Positions 45,600 through 55,060 of a stretch of DNA of 64,000 nt are shown piece after piece. The stretch's first letter is position 1; the number at the start of each line of letters is the position of its first letter. The DNA lies in the NCBI GenBank assembly GCA_913774355.1, contig CAJYGB010000034.1, positions 62,001 through 126,000 on the forward strand, given 5' to 3'. Made by a program: the position numbers and the translations under genes. The notes beneath the pieces were generated by a model, which saw nothing but the letters and a program-made list of their open reading frames with translations, searched no databases and was not told the origin of the DNA. Source of the DNA: an uncultured Chryseobacterium sp. (GTDB taxonomy: Bacteria; Bacteroidota; Bacteroidia; Flavobacteriales; Weeksellaceae).

Positions 45600-46607
45600 T
45601 TATTTTGATTTTAGTCTTCTTTTCGCACCATTTATAATACTTTTAGTGTTACCTTTTAATAATCTATAAATTATTGATTCCCAAAATCTATAGAATTTAA
45701 CTAATGGATAGCCATTTGCCATAATTCTATTAATTCTTTTTCCATAATTCACATCTTCAATGACATATTTAGGATGCTTTAAAGGAAATTCAATTTCATA
45801 TGGTTTCATATAAAAAATTTTCTTTATACCTATCGGTAGGATATCCATAGAACTGGCTCCATGAGTGGCATTTGAGTCTATCCCAATATTAGAAATAAGA
45901 TTATATTTTGGAACTATATTAAGACGACTGTTTAGCAGAGCAGCTGATCCAAAAATTGATTCGTAATGTGCTTTACCACTATTTTTATGAGAGGTTGAGT
46001 TTTTTACAAAATATTTATAATCTTTTTCGCCAAGAATCCCTTTTAAATTATGTAAAGCATAATTGTCTGATAAGAAATCATAACCTTCTTCCCATTTATC
46101 AAAAACTCTTTTCCAAGAGGCCCAACCAGTGATAGAACCTGATTTTGAGAATGTATAACTATATGGAGTATCTTCATAAATTCCCATTTGATTCATACCA
46201 CAAATCATATTAATTCTTTCATCAAATTCATATTTCTCTAATAACTCTAAACAATATTTAAAGAAACTTTGTGAAGGAACATCATCATCTTCTAAAACAA
46301 TACCCCATTTCTCATTAGTAAAAAGCCACTGCTGACAGATAAACTCAGAAGGATCACATCCAAAGTTTTCATTTTGATACATATGTTTAACTTCACACTC
46401 CCAATCGATATCAGCAACAATTTCTCGACATTTCGCTATATTTGCGATATCATCCATTCTATTTTTTCTAGGGCCATCCTGATATAGGTACAATTTGCTA
46501 GGTCGTGCTATTTTTATCTGTTCGAAAACCTTTGCTAAAGGTTCAGGACGTGCAAAAAAAAGAATCAAAACTGGTATGTCAATTAAATATGGTTTCTTGT
46601 TTAGCAT
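45600..46607 (-). CDS. GT-A fold glycosyltransferase-like protein
   Basis: A 335-residue protein starting with IPVLILFFARPEPLAKVFEQIKIARPSKLYLYQDGPR and carrying VKHMYQNENFGCDPSEFICQQW and WGIVLEDDDVPSQSFFKYC, an acidic DDD metal site. The set-up matches glycosyltransferases related to GT2 and long called hemolytic-protein-like in capsule clusters. The ITGWASWKRVFDKWE segment is characteristic of this group. No membrane helix. Donor unknown. Confidence 0.82.
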   Translation of the reverse strand: MLNKKPYLIDIPVLILFFARPEPLAKVFEQIKIARPSKLYLYQDGPRKNRMDDIANIAKCREIVADIDWECEVKHMYQNENFGCDPSEFICQQWLFTNEKWGIVLEDDDVPSQSFFKYCLELLEKYEFDERINMICGMNQMGIYEDTPYSYTFSKSGSITGWASWKRVFDKWEEGYDFLSDNYALHNLKGILGEKDYKYFVKNSTSHKNSGKAHYESIFGSAALLNSRLNIVPKYNLISNIGIDSNATHGASSMDILPIGIKKIFYMKPYEIEFPLKHPKYVIEDVNYGKRINRIMANGYPLVKFYRFWESIIYRLLKGNTKSIINGAKRRLKSK

Positions 46608-46614
46608 TGTTTTT

Positions 46615-47763
46615 TTATTTAAGTAAAGTTTTTAATTCACCGGTAAACTCTTCATCGAGATTTTTTATAGCTAGTAATTTATCTGATTTCTCAAAATAAT
46701 TTATATCTTTTATAGCATTTGCTGCCTTTTCTGGATCATTATCACTAAAAAATGTAATTTCATTCGCAATCGATGCCTTCTCAACGCATTTTATATCATT
46801 AGAAACCACATATAAATTATGTTTCAAATAAGTAAGAATTTTTGATGGAAAAGAGTTATCTGCAGATATGATATCTTCATCAGAATATTGATGACAGCTT
46901 AGACCAATATCAGCAGATAATAATACTTGAGAATATTTCTTACCCGATAAATAACCTTTAAAAATGATTCTGTTACTATGCTCACCATTAAAATTATCTA
47001 TTTTTGAGATCAAACTCAATATATCTTTATCATCACCGAATCCTAAAATAAAAAGCTTGTAATTGTCCGGAAGAAATTTAATAATATCTATTGCAAAAAA
47101 AGCTGCTTTCCGTACCTGTTCTATTACACCGGCATAAATTAAAACGACTTCAGAACTTGCTACCTTCTGCTGACTCTCAAATTTATAATCTATCTTACTA
47201 TAATCACCATAACAAACAATTGGTTTAACAATATTTGTTGAGAACTTTTTTTTCAGTAAATCATTTACTACGATAATTTTTTTAAAGGTTTTTAAGTATC
47301 CTACTTCAATATCTTCAAGATGACGTAAATTAGGAGTTACCGATGAATATAACTCTTCTACTTGAATAACATAATCGATTTTTTTAAAATACTTTAAAAT
47401 TTTAATTATTTTAAAATAAAAGAGTGAATGATATATGAGTAGGGTGTCATTTTTTTTTACTCTAAGGAAAATATAAAAAATAAGCTGTATATATCTAAAT
47501 AAAACATCTATCTTATCTAAAATCAGGTTGCGAGATTTAAATGTATGAAAAAAGAAGGTTTTTGCTAAAACGGAATTTTTCTCAACAGACGATTTTATGA
47601 AACCTTTTTTTGATTTAGCAATGGAGACAACTACAACTTCATGATTTTTCTTTAAAGTCTTAATAATGTACTCAATTTTAGGAATAGCAGATGGAAAAAT
47701 ATCATAGTTAGATTGACTACTTGCATAAAAGCATAAATAATGAATAGTTTTATTAATTTTCAT
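46615..47763 (-). CDS. Glycosyltransferase, GT-B type
   Basis: The start is the ATG at 47763 (MKINKTIHYLC), which overlaps the upstream gene's end by 11 bases; an upstream alternative adds only seven residues. The protein is 382 residues. The C-terminal half shows the GT-B pattern: LIYAGVIEQVRKAAFFAIDIIKFL, LFILGFGDDKDILSLI, ADIGLSCHQYSDEDIISADNSFPSKILTYL. The N-terminal half has a hydrophobic patch (LIFYIFLRVKKNDTLLIYHS). Donor unknown. It is very AT-rich. Confidence 0.8.
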   Translation of the reverse strand: MKINKTIHYLCFYASSQSNYDIFPSAIPKIEYIIKTLKKNHEVVVVSIAKSKKGFIKSSVEKNSVLAKTFFFHTFKSRNLILDKIDVLFRYIQLIFYIFLRVKKNDTLLIYHSLFYFKIIKILKYFKKIDYVIQVEELYSSVTPNLRHLEDIEVGYLKTFKKIIVVNDLLKKKFSTNIVKPIVCYGDYSKIDYKFESQQKVASSEVVLIYAGVIEQVRKAAFFAIDIIKFLPDNYKLFILGFGDDKDILSLISKIDNFNGEHSNRIIFKGYLSGKKYSQVLLSADIGLSCHQYSDEDIISADNSFPSKILTYLKHNLYVVSNDIKCVEKASIANEITFFSDNDPEKAANAIKDINYFEKSDKLLAIKNLDEEFTGELKTLLK

Positions 47764-48877
47764 TGCAATAGATTTTCTCAACAATTTTTGCTTGTTCTAT
47801 TTCATTGTAACCACATGTATTAAAACTGTTTAAAATATCTTGCTCAGATAAATTTGGATTATCGCAGTTTAATAAATCAATCATATACTTCGCCCAATAT
47901 TTTGAACCTAAATTTAAATCTAAATAACTTGCCAAGCCTAGACCGACATCTGTTGATTTTGGAACATTACTTGAGCAAACTGTATGTAATCTGCACGCCT
48001 GTGCTTCTAAAGCAACAATTCCAAAACCTTCTTCTATGGAAGGGAAAATATACAAATCTGAAATTTTCAGAATTTGTTCAACATCATTACGAACACCAAT
48101 AAACCTAACTTTATCTGTTAAACTATATTTTCTAACAATATTACATATATTATTCTTTTCTGCTCCCTCTCCACCTAATAAAAGAATAAGTTCACTATTC
48201 ATCTGCAACATCTCTAAAAATACTTCAACAATAAATTTTTGATTTTTGTTATGATCAAATCTTGTTATATTAGTAATAATTTTATGTTCTGCTGGTATTG
48301 AAAATTCCTCAGAATATTTACTCTTTCTATATGGCGCTTGAAAAAATTTATCAAGACTGATGGTATTTTTTATAAGATGTGATTTATCAATGCCTTTTTT
48401 AGGTAATTTATAACTTTCAAAGGTTGGTTCGCTACAATAAAATATATCAGTTGAGAATCTATAAATAAGTATGCTTTGTAGCTTATAATAATATTTTTTT
48501 AAAAGATTTTTTCCTTCGTAATAATGAGGGAAATGCAGATGTGATATTCTTTTTCTAGCACCTGCAAAAAAAACTGTCAGCATAATCAAACCATTTAATT
48601 CATTGAGGTGCGAATGCACAATGTTATAATTATTATTTTTCACCACTCTGTAGATGCTATAAAACAAATTTAGTTTAGTGAAAATTATATGATTTCTTAT
48701 TTTGTGAATTTTCGATCCACTTGCAAGCAATTCTTTATCTCTCGGGCTATTTTCATCTTTTAAATAAAGATAGTCAAAACGTAATTTACCATTTTGAATA
48801 TTTCTTTCTGTATTTAAAATGAAAGATTCTGTACCACCATAGTGCATACCAAAAACAACATTTAACACTTTATCCAT
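47753..48877 (-). CDS. Glycosyltransferase, GT4 family
   Basis: A 374-residue GT-B enzyme with VVFGMHYGGTESFILNTER at the start, VHSHLNELNGL and the C-terminal set ITRFDHNKNQKFIVEVF, LLGGEGAEKNNI, RNDVEQILKISDLYIFPSIEEGFGIVALEAQAC with an intact E-x7-E motif. It resembles EpsF/CapJ-type capsule enzymes. It is 8 bases downstream of the EpsG polymerase gene. Donor unknown. Confidence 0.92.
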   Translation of the reverse strand: MDKVLNVVFGMHYGGTESFILNTERNIQNGKLRFDYLYLKDENSPRDKELLASGSKIHKIRNHIIFTKLNLFYSIYRVVKNNNYNIVHSHLNELNGLIMLTVFFAGARKRISHLHFPHYYEGKNLLKKYYYKLQSILIYRFSTDIFYCSEPTFESYKLPKKGIDKSHLIKNTISLDKFFQAPYRKSKYSEEFSIPAEHKIITNITRFDHNKNQKFIVEVFLEMLQMNSELILLLGGEGAEKNNICNIVRKYSLTDKVRFIGVRNDVEQILKISDLYIFPSIEEGFGIVALEAQACRLHTVCSSNVPKSTDVGLGLASYLDLNLGSKYWAKYMIDLLNCDNPNLSEQDILNSFNTCGYNEIEQAKIVEKIYCNEN

Positions 48878-48885
48878 ACTTTTTT

Positions 48886-50001
48886 TTAATCTTTAGATAA
48901 CTCCATTTTTTGCCAGAAAAACCCATAAGGCACTGTATTCCAATTTGATCTGACATATAATAAAATCAGCACAACTATTATTAAATCGTATGCTAATTTT
49001 CCTATTTTTTTCGAATAACTTTTATATGCGCTTGCTATCAAAGGTATTATTATCAATATAAATAGTGAGAAATATTGTACAATTCTCATATATCCATGAA
49101 TTTCAAAAACTAATGATAAAAAAACAGTTCCCATCATCAATCCAGTGTAGCTATACTTTGAATCAGGATTTATTTTTATAATCTTGTCATATTTTATTAA
49201 TGACAGAATTGCTATAGATAATATTAAAAAAACAAATGTCGTAGGCTTTAAATCTTCGTTATGTCCATATTCTTCATAGAGATTTATAATACTGAAAATA
49301 TATTTTGAGACAAAACTACTTACTACTGTAAGAAATGGAAATAGTAAGACTATTATCCAAAAGGTTTTTTTGATATTATTAATATATGATAAGAAATAGA
49401 ATGGTATAAATATAAGACAACTTTTATGTATAATACTTCCAAGCAGAACAAGAATTAAAAATTTAAAAAACTTTCTTTTCTTTAAAAACTCGAAGCTAAA
49501 TAAACAAAATGCAGTTGCTATAGTTTGTCTATGCCCTGTAATCGAAAAAAAAGCATAAAATAAAACGCTATATATAATATAGCTCAGTACAAGGTTACTC
49601 AGTGTTTTACTATTATTATACAAAAAATTTCCAAGCGCTGAAAAAAAAAGAATTGCGATAATGAATAAAAAAACCTGATAATTTGTAGAAAACAATGAAA
49701 CTAGCTTTTCAAACAAAGTATAACCTGGATCTTTGCCGATTCCAAATTTATATACTTCTATAAATCGAAAAAAAACCTGATCCCAAGACATGCCTGACGT
49801 TTCCTGAAAATATTCAAAATAAGTATATGTATCTGTACCTACAGCTACATTTCTTAAACCAGATTGCAATATTAATATAAAAGATACAGAAAAAATAAAT
49901 CTTTTCTTTACAAAATTACTGTTAAAATTATTTTTATATTTATTCTTATAATGTAACCCAATCAAAAGAATAATTAAAATAACGATGCAATTAACTAACA
50001 T
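48886..50001 (-). CDS. EpsG-family membrane protein, likely Wzy polymerase (right system)
   Basis: A 371-residue protein with about ten helices (VNCIVILIILLIGLHY, RFIFSVSFILILQSGLRN, FLFIIAILFFSALGNFL). The family motifs are QSGLRNVAVGTDTYTYFEYFQ near residue 50 and FSITGHRQTIATAFCLFSF followed by GSIIHKSCLIFIPFYFL (Arg and His sites). It should polymerise the repeat unit of the right-hand system. Its ATG overlaps the stop of the preceding GT4 gene by 11 bases. It is clearly distinct from the left-system copy at 27.5 kb. Confidence 0.87.
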   Translation of the reverse strand: MLVNCIVILIILLIGLHYKNKYKNNFNSNFVKKRFIFSVSFILILQSGLRNVAVGTDTYTYFEYFQETSGMSWDQVFFRFIEVYKFGIGKDPGYTLFEKLVSLFSTNYQVFLFIIAILFFSALGNFLYNNSKTLSNLVLSYIIYSVLFYAFFSITGHRQTIATAFCLFSFEFLKKRKFFKFLILVLLGSIIHKSCLIFIPFYFLSYINNIKKTFWIIVLLFPFLTVVSSFVSKYIFSIINLYEEYGHNEDLKPTTFVFLILSIAILSLIKYDKIIKINPDSKYSYTGLMMGTVFLSLVFEIHGYMRIVQYFSLFILIIIPLIASAYKSYSKKIGKLAYDLIIVVLILLYVRSNWNTVPYGFFWQKMELSKD

Positions 50002-51208
50002 TTTCTAACATTTTTTCATAAATATTAATAGTTGAATTTACATTAGTATCTAAATCAAATTTTTCTATAACTCTTTTTCTACAATGTTCTGAAAAAGAAG
50101 TACGCTTCTTTTCTTTTATCCTTAAAATTGAATCAAATATTTGGACAACATTTCTTTTTTCAGCCACGTATCCACAGCTTTCATCAATAATTTCAGGACA
50201 TGCTGTAGAATTATAGACTATTGCAGGTGTACCACAACTTATTGCTTCAGCAATAACTTTTCCAAATGTATCTTCAGTAGATAAGTGTACATAAACATCT
50301 GCAATGGAATATGCTTTTGCCAGCTCTTCCTTTCCATCTAAATAGGAAATGTGCGTTATATTTTTTGGAAGTAATTCAGGAGATGATACATTGCCAATCA
50401 TCAATATTTGCATACTATCCTGAATAATAGTTGATAATTTTAACGCATCAATCCATTTTACATCTGTAATATTCCAACCTGCACTAACTAAAATAATATT
50501 AAATTTATCGACGTTTATTTTATATTTCGTTATAAATTCCTGATCAATATTTTCTTTAAAAATAGAATGATCTACCCAATTATAAATAGATTTTATAGGA
50601 TATTTTTTCAGGAAAGATTGCTTTACTTCAGATTCTAACCATTTTGATACCGGTATTATTGTCATTTTAGAAATATCCGTAAACCATTTTTTTTTGTCAT
50701 CATACATTTCTCGGGATTTATCGAAAAATAAACTGGGAGGATATGCTTTCACTTGAGGACACTCATAACAATGTGTTTTCCATTTAAAACATTGCACATC
50801 AGTAAAATGAGAACATTTGCCGGTAAAAGCCCAACAATCATGAAGTGTCCACACTATCGGTATTTGAGAACTTATAAGATATTCAAATAAAACTTTTAGA
50901 TTCAAATAATTACCATGTAGGTTATGAAGATGTATTATATCTGGTTTTACATTTTCTATATACGAAATAAGGTTTTTTGTCCCGTTTCTTGAGAAATATC
51001 CCTGCGTACCCAATATTCTTGAGCCAATGTTATGAATATGATTTTCCAGTTTTGTTCCTATTTTAAAACTTTTAGGATATGAAGTAAAAAGCTGTCCGTA
51101 TGCAATATAACATTTATGACCTTGTTTTTCCAACACCGTTGCAATATCCTCACATATAGAACCTGTACTTCCGTATCCAGATACTGAATTAATCATCAAT
51201 ACTTTCAT
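49991..51208 (-). CDS. Glycosyltransferase, GT4 family (WcaC-like)
   Basis: The start is the ATG at 51208 (MKVLMINSVSGYG), 2 bases after the upstream stop; a longer frame starts at a TTG inside the previous gene. The protein is 405 residues. Markers are MINSVSGYGSTGSICEDIA, IIHLHNLHGNYLNLKVLFEYL, WTLHDCWAFTGKCSHF with a cysteine cluster (HFTDVQCFKWKTHCYECPQV), and VHLSTEDTFGKVIAEAISCGTPA. This is the WcaC/WffG-like GT4 group. Cysteines C-x-C near residue 140 are family-typical. Donor unknown. Confidence 0.92.
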   Translation of the reverse strand: MKVLMINSVSGYGSTGSICEDIATVLEKQGHKCYIAYGQLFTSYPKSFKIGTKLENHIHNIGSRILGTQGYFSRNGTKNLISYIENVKPDIIHLHNLHGNYLNLKVLFEYLISSQIPIVWTLHDCWAFTGKCSHFTDVQCFKWKTHCYECPQVKAYPPSLFFDKSREMYDDKKKWFTDISKMTIIPVSKWLESEVKQSFLKKYPIKSIYNWVDHSIFKENIDQEFITKYKINVDKFNIILVSAGWNITDVKWIDALKLSTIIQDSMQILMIGNVSSPELLPKNITHISYLDGKEELAKAYSIADVYVHLSTEDTFGKVIAEAISCGTPAIVYNSTACPEIIDESCGYVAEKRNVVQIFDSILRIKEKKRTSFSEHCRKRVIEKFDLDTNVNSTINIYEKMLENVS

Positions 51209-51210
51209 CT

Positions 51211-52350
51211 CTAAATCTCTTCTGACCAAACGGTTCTTTTAATATAATCTGTATAAGAAATAATAATTCTCACCACTTTCTCAGAAACATTAGGCATTGA
51301 ATAATCAGAAACTGGTCTGAAGTTTCTTTCTGTTCCTACCTTTTGCTGCAAAACCTGAGTTAAGCCCTGTAAAATACGTTCAGGTGACAAACCTACCATC
51401 ATGACACTTGCTTCCTCCATCGCTTCAGGTCTTTCGTGAGCCTGACGAATATTTAGCGCTCTGAAGTTCAATATTGAAGATTCTTCCGAAATTGTTCCTG
51501 AATCTGATAATACTGCATATGCTCTTTTTTGCAATGCGTTATAATCATGAAAACCAAGAGGTTTTAAAAACTGAATTTCAGGACGCATTTCAATCTGCAT
51601 TTTATCAATCATATTTTTCGTACGTGGGTGTGTAGAAACAATAATTGGATATTGATATTTTTCTGCAATTGCATTTAATGAATCCATCAAGCCTCTGAAG
51701 TTTTTTTCAGAATTGATATTTTCTTCTCTGTGAGAAGATATTACAAAGAATTTGCCTTCTTCTAAGTTTAATTTTTCCAAAACATTCGAAGCTTCAATCT
51801 GAGGCAAATAATGATTTAGAACCTCAAACATCGGTGAACCCGTTTTGATAATTCTGTCTGCAGGAAGACCTTCTCTTAAAAGATATTCTCTTGCAATATC
51901 AGAATACGTCAAATTAATATCAGAAGTATGATCTACAATTTTACGGTTGGTTTCTTCCGGAACTCTCTGATCAAAACATCTGTTTCCTGCTTCCATATGG
52001 AAAATAGGAATATGTCTTTTTTTAGCAGGAATTGCACAAAGACAGGAGTTAGTATCTCCCAAAACCAAGAACGCATCGGGTTTCAGCTCTTCTAATAACG
52101 GATCTATTTTAATTAAAATATTTCCGACGGTTTCAGTGGCTGTCTTTCCTGCTGCTTCAAGAAAGTAATTAGGTTTACGAAGTGCTAAATCTTTAAAAAA
52201 GATTTGGTTCAGTTCGTAATCATAATTCTGTCCTGTATGAACGATTATATGTTCTACTGCCTCAGATGCGTCTAAAGCGTCTAAAACTCTTGATAATCTG
52301 ATAATTTCAGGTCGTGTTCCCACAACCGTCATTACTTTTAGTTTTTTCAT
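51211..52350 (-). CDS. wecB: UDP-N-acetylglucosamine 2-epimerase, non-hydrolysing (CapG/FnlC/WecB type)
   Basis: A 379-residue epimerase with TVVGTRPEIIRLSRVLDAL, VHTGQNYDYELNQIFF, LGDTNSCLCAIPAKKRHIPIFHMEAGNRCFD and SDSGTISEESSILN, all family marks. Following capE and capF it should be CapG/FnlC, which epimerises UDP-2-acetamido-2,6-dideoxy-L-talose (UDP-L-PneNAc) at C2 to UDP-L-FucNAc, rather than making UDP-ManNAc. The sequence alone does not exclude the ManNAc role. The gap to capF is 51 bases. Confidence 0.92.
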   Translation of the reverse strand: MKKLKVMTVVGTRPEIIRLSRVLDALDASEAVEHIIVHTGQNYDYELNQIFFKDLALRKPNYFLEAAGKTATETVGNILIKIDPLLEELKPDAFLVLGDTNSCLCAIPAKKRHIPIFHMEAGNRCFDQRVPEETNRKIVDHTSDINLTYSDIAREYLLREGLPADRIIKTGSPMFEVLNHYLPQIEASNVLEKLNLEEGKFFVISSHREENINSEKNFRGLMDSLNAIAEKYQYPIIVSTHPRTKNMIDKMQIEMRPEIQFLKPLGFHDYNALQKRAYAVLSDSGTISEESSILNFRALNIRQAHERPEAMEEASVMMVGLSPERILQGLTQVLQQKVGTERNFRPVSDYSMPNVSEKVVRIIISYTDYIKRTVWSEEI

Positions 52351-52401
52351 ATAGCTATTTGCTGTTATCCTTTGATTTCAGTTTTAATTTAAATTAATAA
52401 T

Positions 52402-53520
52402 TTAAACTTCTACAAAATAAGTATCTGCATCTTCGGGATTGAAAGCCTCATTGATCCAAAAAATTGTGTATAATTCTTCTACTCCAATATTTTTAATGTT
52501 ATGCGTATACCAAATTGGCATATCTACATACGCAGGTTCATTTCCATCTAAATAAAAATCTAAAACCTCATCAGAATCAATTTTTCTAAGTTGGATTAAA
52601 GCTTTTCCTTTAATGACTGCAAATCTCTCAATTTTTCTTGTATGAAAATGATTTCCTCGTGTAATTCCCGGAACCGTTGTTGAAAACGAGCATTGTCCGC
52701 CAATTCCCAAACGAATTACCTCAACAAAAGCTCCTCGAGGATCTGTATGCTGTATAAATTTTACCGGATAATGCGTTTTATAATCAATGTATGAACGATA
52801 CGTATTGAATAAATTATGTTCAAATGAGTCATTGATAGCAGGAATTTCACCACCATCGAAATACTTTGTTTTATATTCATTCAGTAATGCTAAAACCTCA
52901 GATACTTTTTTAGTGGCAGTAGGTTCAACAAAATATTCCGCTTTGCTTTTACCTTCTTGAATTTCATTAATAATGATTTCAACCAATTCCTGAACGTAAA
53001 TAAGCTTAACTTCTCCATCCGTTGCAATGGTTGGTGTTTCACCATGTGTCAACTGATAACAAAATGTAGAAATAAACGAATTATAGAAAGGTTTTCCAAA
53101 AGCACCGAAAACATTAGGAATAATCAATCCTGTTATTTTTCCGCCGTTTTCCTGTGCCCAATTTGCTAAAGCTTCTCTGCCTTCTCTTTTTGATTTCCCA
53201 TATAAATTGTCTCTTTCTTCCTGAGTAGAAGAAGAAATCATCACATGAGCATTTGAGCCTGTTCGTTTCAATGAATCAACTAATTTTTGGGCTAAACCGA
53301 CATTAGTTTCATAAATAAATTGCTCGCTGTCATGACGATTCATTGCAGCAAGATGAATAATAACATCGCATTGAGCAACAAATTCATCTAATTTATTATC
53401 ATCTTCAAAATATTCTTTCTGAAAATCAATTCTTTGAAAATCTTCGGGAGATAATCCCAAAGTATTATATAAATGTCTTCCGACAAAACCATTCTGACCG
53501 GTAATTCCGATTTTTTTCAT
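52402..53520 (-). CDS. capF: CapF/FnlB: SDR reductase with C-terminal cupin
   Basis: A 372-residue two-domain enzyme of UDP-L-FucNAc synthesis. Residues 1-240 are an SDR domain with the G8-x2-G11-x2-G14 NADP site (GITGQNGFVGRHLY) and the catalytic Y-x3-K in NLYGKSKREG. Residues 245-372 form a cupin with the zinc-binding GNHFHTRKIERF motif. The cupin epimerises C3 and the SDR reduces the C4 keto group. The neighbours capE and capG confirm the pathway. Confidence 0.94.
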   Translation of the reverse strand: MKKIGITGQNGFVGRHLYNTLGLSPEDFQRIDFQKEYFEDDNKLDEFVAQCDVIIHLAAMNRHDSEQFIYETNVGLAQKLVDSLKRTGSNAHVMISSSTQEERDNLYGKSKREGREALANWAQENGGKITGLIIPNVFGAFGKPFYNSFISTFCYQLTHGETPTIATDGEVKLIYVQELVEIIINEIQEGKSKAEYFVEPTATKKVSEVLALLNEYKTKYFDGGEIPAINDSFEHNLFNTYRSYIDYKTHYPVKFIQHTDPRGAFVEVIRLGIGGQCSFSTTVPGITRGNHFHTRKIERFAVIKGKALIQLRKIDSDEVLDFYLDGNEPAYVDMPIWYTHNIKNIGVEELYTIFWINEAFNPEDADTYFVEV

Positions 53521-53527
53521 AGTTAAA

Positions 53528-53557
53528 GGCTTTTGGCTTTTAGCTTTTGGTTTTTTT
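53528..53557. repeat. Dispersed GCTTTTGGCTTTTAGC element
   Basis: Between capF and the upstream cupin gene lies ggcttttggcttttagcttt followed by tggttttttt. It is made of three imperfect copies of GGCTTTTG/A and sits immediately upstream of the capF start. Confidence 0.4.
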
Positions 53558-53586
53558 ACACCTCCACTAATAGACCTAACATAATT

Positions 53587-53997
53587 TTACATGTAATTAA
53601 AATAATCTAAACTATATCTATATTCATCAGCAATTTCACCTAGCTGGTAATCTGCCAAAACCAACAGTTTACTGTCGAATGATTTTGACTGAATTGCAGT
53701 AATACACCCTGCGGGAATGTGCAGGTAAGTTAATACTTCGTCTGTTAAAAGATATTTCTGACTTATTAAATCTTTTGAAGGATTTGTGAAATCATCAACC
53801 TCAATCACGGAAATTTCAAAACTTCCTTTCATACTGGCAAACCATCGCTGTTCAATTTTATGACCTTGCCAACCACGAATAAAATCTGTTGAGTGATTTT
53901 CAATGGTATAAATTCTTTTAATCTCAGATGCATCAAATTCATTATTGAATGTAATAACTCCTCGATCATCTTGATGAGTCTTTCCCTGAAGTAACAT
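53587..53997 (-). CDS. Cupin sugar isomerase-like protein (WxcM/FdtA-like)
   Basis: A 136-residue single cupin (RmlC-like jelly roll): DRGVITFNNEFDASEIKRIYTIENH, a glycine/tryptophan turn RGWQGHKIEQRWFASMKGSFEISV, and LTYLHIPAGCITAIQSK. Members such as FdtA are 3,4-ketoisomerases of keto-deoxy sugars, but similar small proteins appear inside capE-capF-capG clusters with no proven activity. It lies between capE and capF with 11 bases to capE. Function uncertain. Confidence 0.85.
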   Translation of the reverse strand: MLLQGKTHQDDRGVITFNNEFDASEIKRIYTIENHSTDFIRGWQGHKIEQRWFASMKGSFEISVIEVDDFTNPSKDLISQKYLLTDEVLTYLHIPAGCITAIQSKSFDSKLLVLADYQLGEIADEYRYSLDYFNYM

Positions 53998-54008
53998 TAA
54001 TTGCTATT

Positions 54009-55043
54009 TTAATAAGGATACTGCATTACATCTTCTCCGAAAACTTCTTTACGGATTAACGGCAAAGTTGATAGCAGCTTTTTAAGACCTTCAACGCCTT
54101 GCTGTTCTGTATTGTGTGAATGATAATCTTCGATTTCAGCTACTTCTTCTTCTCCTTCAGAAAAATACTGTGCATAATTCAGATCACGGTTATCTGCCGG
54201 AACACGGTAGAAATCTCCCATATCTTCCGCTTTTGCCATTTCTTCACGGGTACAAAGAGTTTCATATAACTTTTCACCGTGACGGGTTCCGATTACTTTT
54301 ACCGGAACTTCTTTACCAGTCAATTCAATTAAAGCTTTTGCTAAATCACCTATACTTCCTGCAGGAGCCTTATTTACGAACAAATCCCCCGGATTAGCAT
54401 GTTCAAAAGCGAATAATACCAAATCTACCGCATCTTCTAATGACATAAAGAATCTGGACATATTCGGATCTGTAATGGTAATAGGTTCTGCTTTTTGAAT
54501 CTGATTCAAAAATAACGGAATTACAGAACCTCTGGATGCCATCACATTACCATAACGGGTAAGGCAAACTACAGTTTCATTGGTATTTCTTGATTCCGCT
54601 ACCGCTACTTTTTCCATCATTGCCTTGGAAATTCCCATTGCATTGATAGGGTAAGCCGCTTTATCGGTGGAAAGACAAATTACTTTCTGTACTTTATTTG
54701 TTGTTGCTGCACGAATTACATTCTGAGTTCCTTCAACGTTAGTTTTTACAGCCTGCATTGGGAAAAATTCGCACGAAGGAACCTGCTTTAATGCAGCAGC
54801 ATGAAAAATATAGTCTACTCCTCTTGTAGCCGGTTCTACACTTGCGAAATCTCTTACATCTCCGATATAATATTTTATTTTATCGTTTTTGTATAAATTT
54901 CTCATATCGTCCTGCTTTTTCTCATCACGGGAGAAAATACGGATTTCTTTGAAATGATCTGTCTGCAGAAATCTATTTAGAACTGCAGTTCCGAAGGATC
55001 CAGTTCCTCCAGTAATAAGGAGGATTTTATTTTGTATTTTCAT
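54009..55043 (-). CDS. capE: CapE/FnlA: UDP-GlcNAc 4,6-dehydratase, 5-epimerising
   Basis: A 344-residue extended SDR that starts UDP-L-FucNAc synthesis from UDP-GlcNAc. The NADP site is TGGTGSFGTAV and the characteristic RIFSRDEKKQDDMRN loop follows. The usual Y-x3-K is replaced by Met136-x3-Lys140 (NAMGISKAM), the change known for CapE-type dehydratases. It makes the 4-keto sugar used by capF. The gap to the upstream dehydrogenase gene is 17 bases. Confidence 0.94.
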   Translation of the reverse strand: MKIQNKILLITGGTGSFGTAVLNRFLQTDHFKEIRIFSRDEKKQDDMRNLYKNDKIKYYIGDVRDFASVEPATRGVDYIFHAAALKQVPSCEFFPMQAVKTNVEGTQNVIRAATTNKVQKVICLSTDKAAYPINAMGISKAMMEKVAVAESRNTNETVVCLTRYGNVMASRGSVIPLFLNQIQKAEPITITDPNMSRFFMSLEDAVDLVLFAFEHANPGDLFVNKAPAGSIGDLAKALIELTGKEVPVKVIGTRHGEKLYETLCTREEMAKAEDMGDFYRVPADNRDLNYAQYFSEGEEEVAEIEDYHSHNTEQQGVEGLKKLLSTLPLIRKEVFGEDVMQYPY

Positions 55044-55060
55044 CTCTAATGTAAGTTATT

